A stretch of DNA of 5,918 nucleotides from JAHJDO01 sp030671985 [NCBI: bacterium] (GTDB lineage: Bacteria > JAHJDO01), in assembly GCA_030671985.1 (NCBI GenBank), contig DAOVHI010000093.1, forward strand, positions 1 to 5,918, given 5' to 3'. Positions 5,602 to 5,918 of the stretch are shown in pieces (within the stretch, counting starts at the first letter, position 1; the number at the start of each line of letters is the position of its first letter). Under the pieces are notes generated by a model. That model worked only from the letters and a program-made list of their open reading frames with translations. It was not told where the DNA came from and did not search any database. The position numbers and the translations under genes were made by a program.

Positions 5602-5918
5602 AAAGTTTTTGGATGCTTATGAAATATATAGAATATGCCGCCGAAAAGATTTAAAACAAGGGTGATAAGTCTCACGATTATTGACATAGTTACAGCTAAA
5701 CCGCAAGCGCCGGTAACAAGTCCAAAGAAATATTTATACATGCTTTCACCGACTCCCCATCCTGCAAATGTAATCGGAATCGCGCTTATAACCGCAATAA
5801 TTGGAATAAATAAAAAGAAGTATTTCATTGAAACATCCAAACCAAGACCTAATGCTATCTGATAATTTATTAATACAGACATAATCTGTATAACGATAGA
5901 CATTAAAAAGACTTTGAC
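5592..5918 (-). CDS. Lysylphosphatidylglycerol synthase / flippase-like membrane protein, C-terminal part
   Basis: The frame is open to the right edge, so the N-terminus and true start lie outside the window; 108 residues are visible. They contain about three to four hydrophobic membrane segments, at residues about 3-23, 33-51, 66-82 and 84-99. The segment AIPITFAGWGVGESMYKYFF (46-65) fits the family hallmark, usually P-x-S-x-G-G-x-G-x-x-E, in the integral membrane domain shared by the MprF flippase half and many stand-alone relatives (LPG synthase TM region, UPF0104). The short polar tail HKHPKTFSE ends the protein. Relatives move or modify lipids in the cytoplasmic membrane, but most stand-alone members have no proven substrate and none can be assigned here. 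The downstream valS has its own promoter, so the two are probably separate transcription units. Confidence 0.8.
   Translation of the reverse strand, partial: VKVFLMSIVIQIMSVLINYQIALGLGLDVSMKYFFLFIPIIAVISAIPITFAGWGVGESMYKYFFGLVTGACGLAVTMSIIVRLITLVLNLFGGIFYIFHKHPKTFSE

Noticed and set aside
5635-5862. Plus-strand 75-codon frame opposite the membrane-protein gene.
   Set aside because: The minus strand encodes a clear flippase-like membrane domain running to the window edge; the plus-strand frame shows no recognisable features.
1-5918. Search for tRNA or rRNA genes, CRISPR arrays, insertion-sequence ends and large direct repeats.
   Set aside because: Nothing convincing was seen by eye on either strand; nearly all the window is accounted for by coding sequence.

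Overview
This is an AT-rich bacterial chromosome segment in which every supported gene lies on the minus strand, so the genes read from right to left. The valyl-tRNA synthetase, RNA polymerase omega subunit and CoaBC are all of bacterial type. No single feature fixes the phylum. The valS leader is too short to hold a T-box, which argues weakly against a typical Firmicute. The mix of housekeeping genes, a BrnT toxin-antitoxin pair and a large secreted beta-domain protein would fit a free-living Gram-negative or uncultivated lineage, but that is inference.

Layout, right to left: (1) 5592-5918 is the C-terminal end of a polytopic membrane protein of the lysylphosphatidylglycerol-synthase/flippase-like family, cut by the window edge. 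(2) A 98-base gap holds a strong sigma-70-type promoter (TTGACT, 17 bases, TAAAAT). (3) valS (892 aa), rpoZ (83 aa) and coaBC (402 aa) follow with gaps of 14 and 1 bases and almost certainly form one operon. It supplies charged tRNA-Val, the omega subunit of RNA polymerase and two steps of coenzyme A synthesis. (4) A 141-base gap, up to the start of the brnT homology, has no convincing terminator. It carries a weak promoter candidate and a 10-base palindrome that could be an operator. (5) A BrnT-type toxin and a small BrnA-like antitoxin overlap by 4 bases (ATGA). The toxin's reading frame continues well upstream of its only usual in-frame start codon (TTG at 1099) and restores the complete family N-terminus, but that full-length frame has no normal start. 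A well-placed ATG sits one base out of frame. (6) At 1-685 a secreted, very Arg-rich protein, with a signal peptide, a carboxypeptidase-regulatory-like domain and an Ig-like domain, starts 25 bases after the antitoxin and runs off the left edge.

The most interesting points are the broken or non-canonical start of the BrnT toxin beside an intact antitoxin, and the Arg/Trp-rich secreted protein directly downstream. The rest is well-conserved housekeeping. I saw no tRNA, rRNA, CRISPR array, insertion sequence or clear rho-independent terminator.
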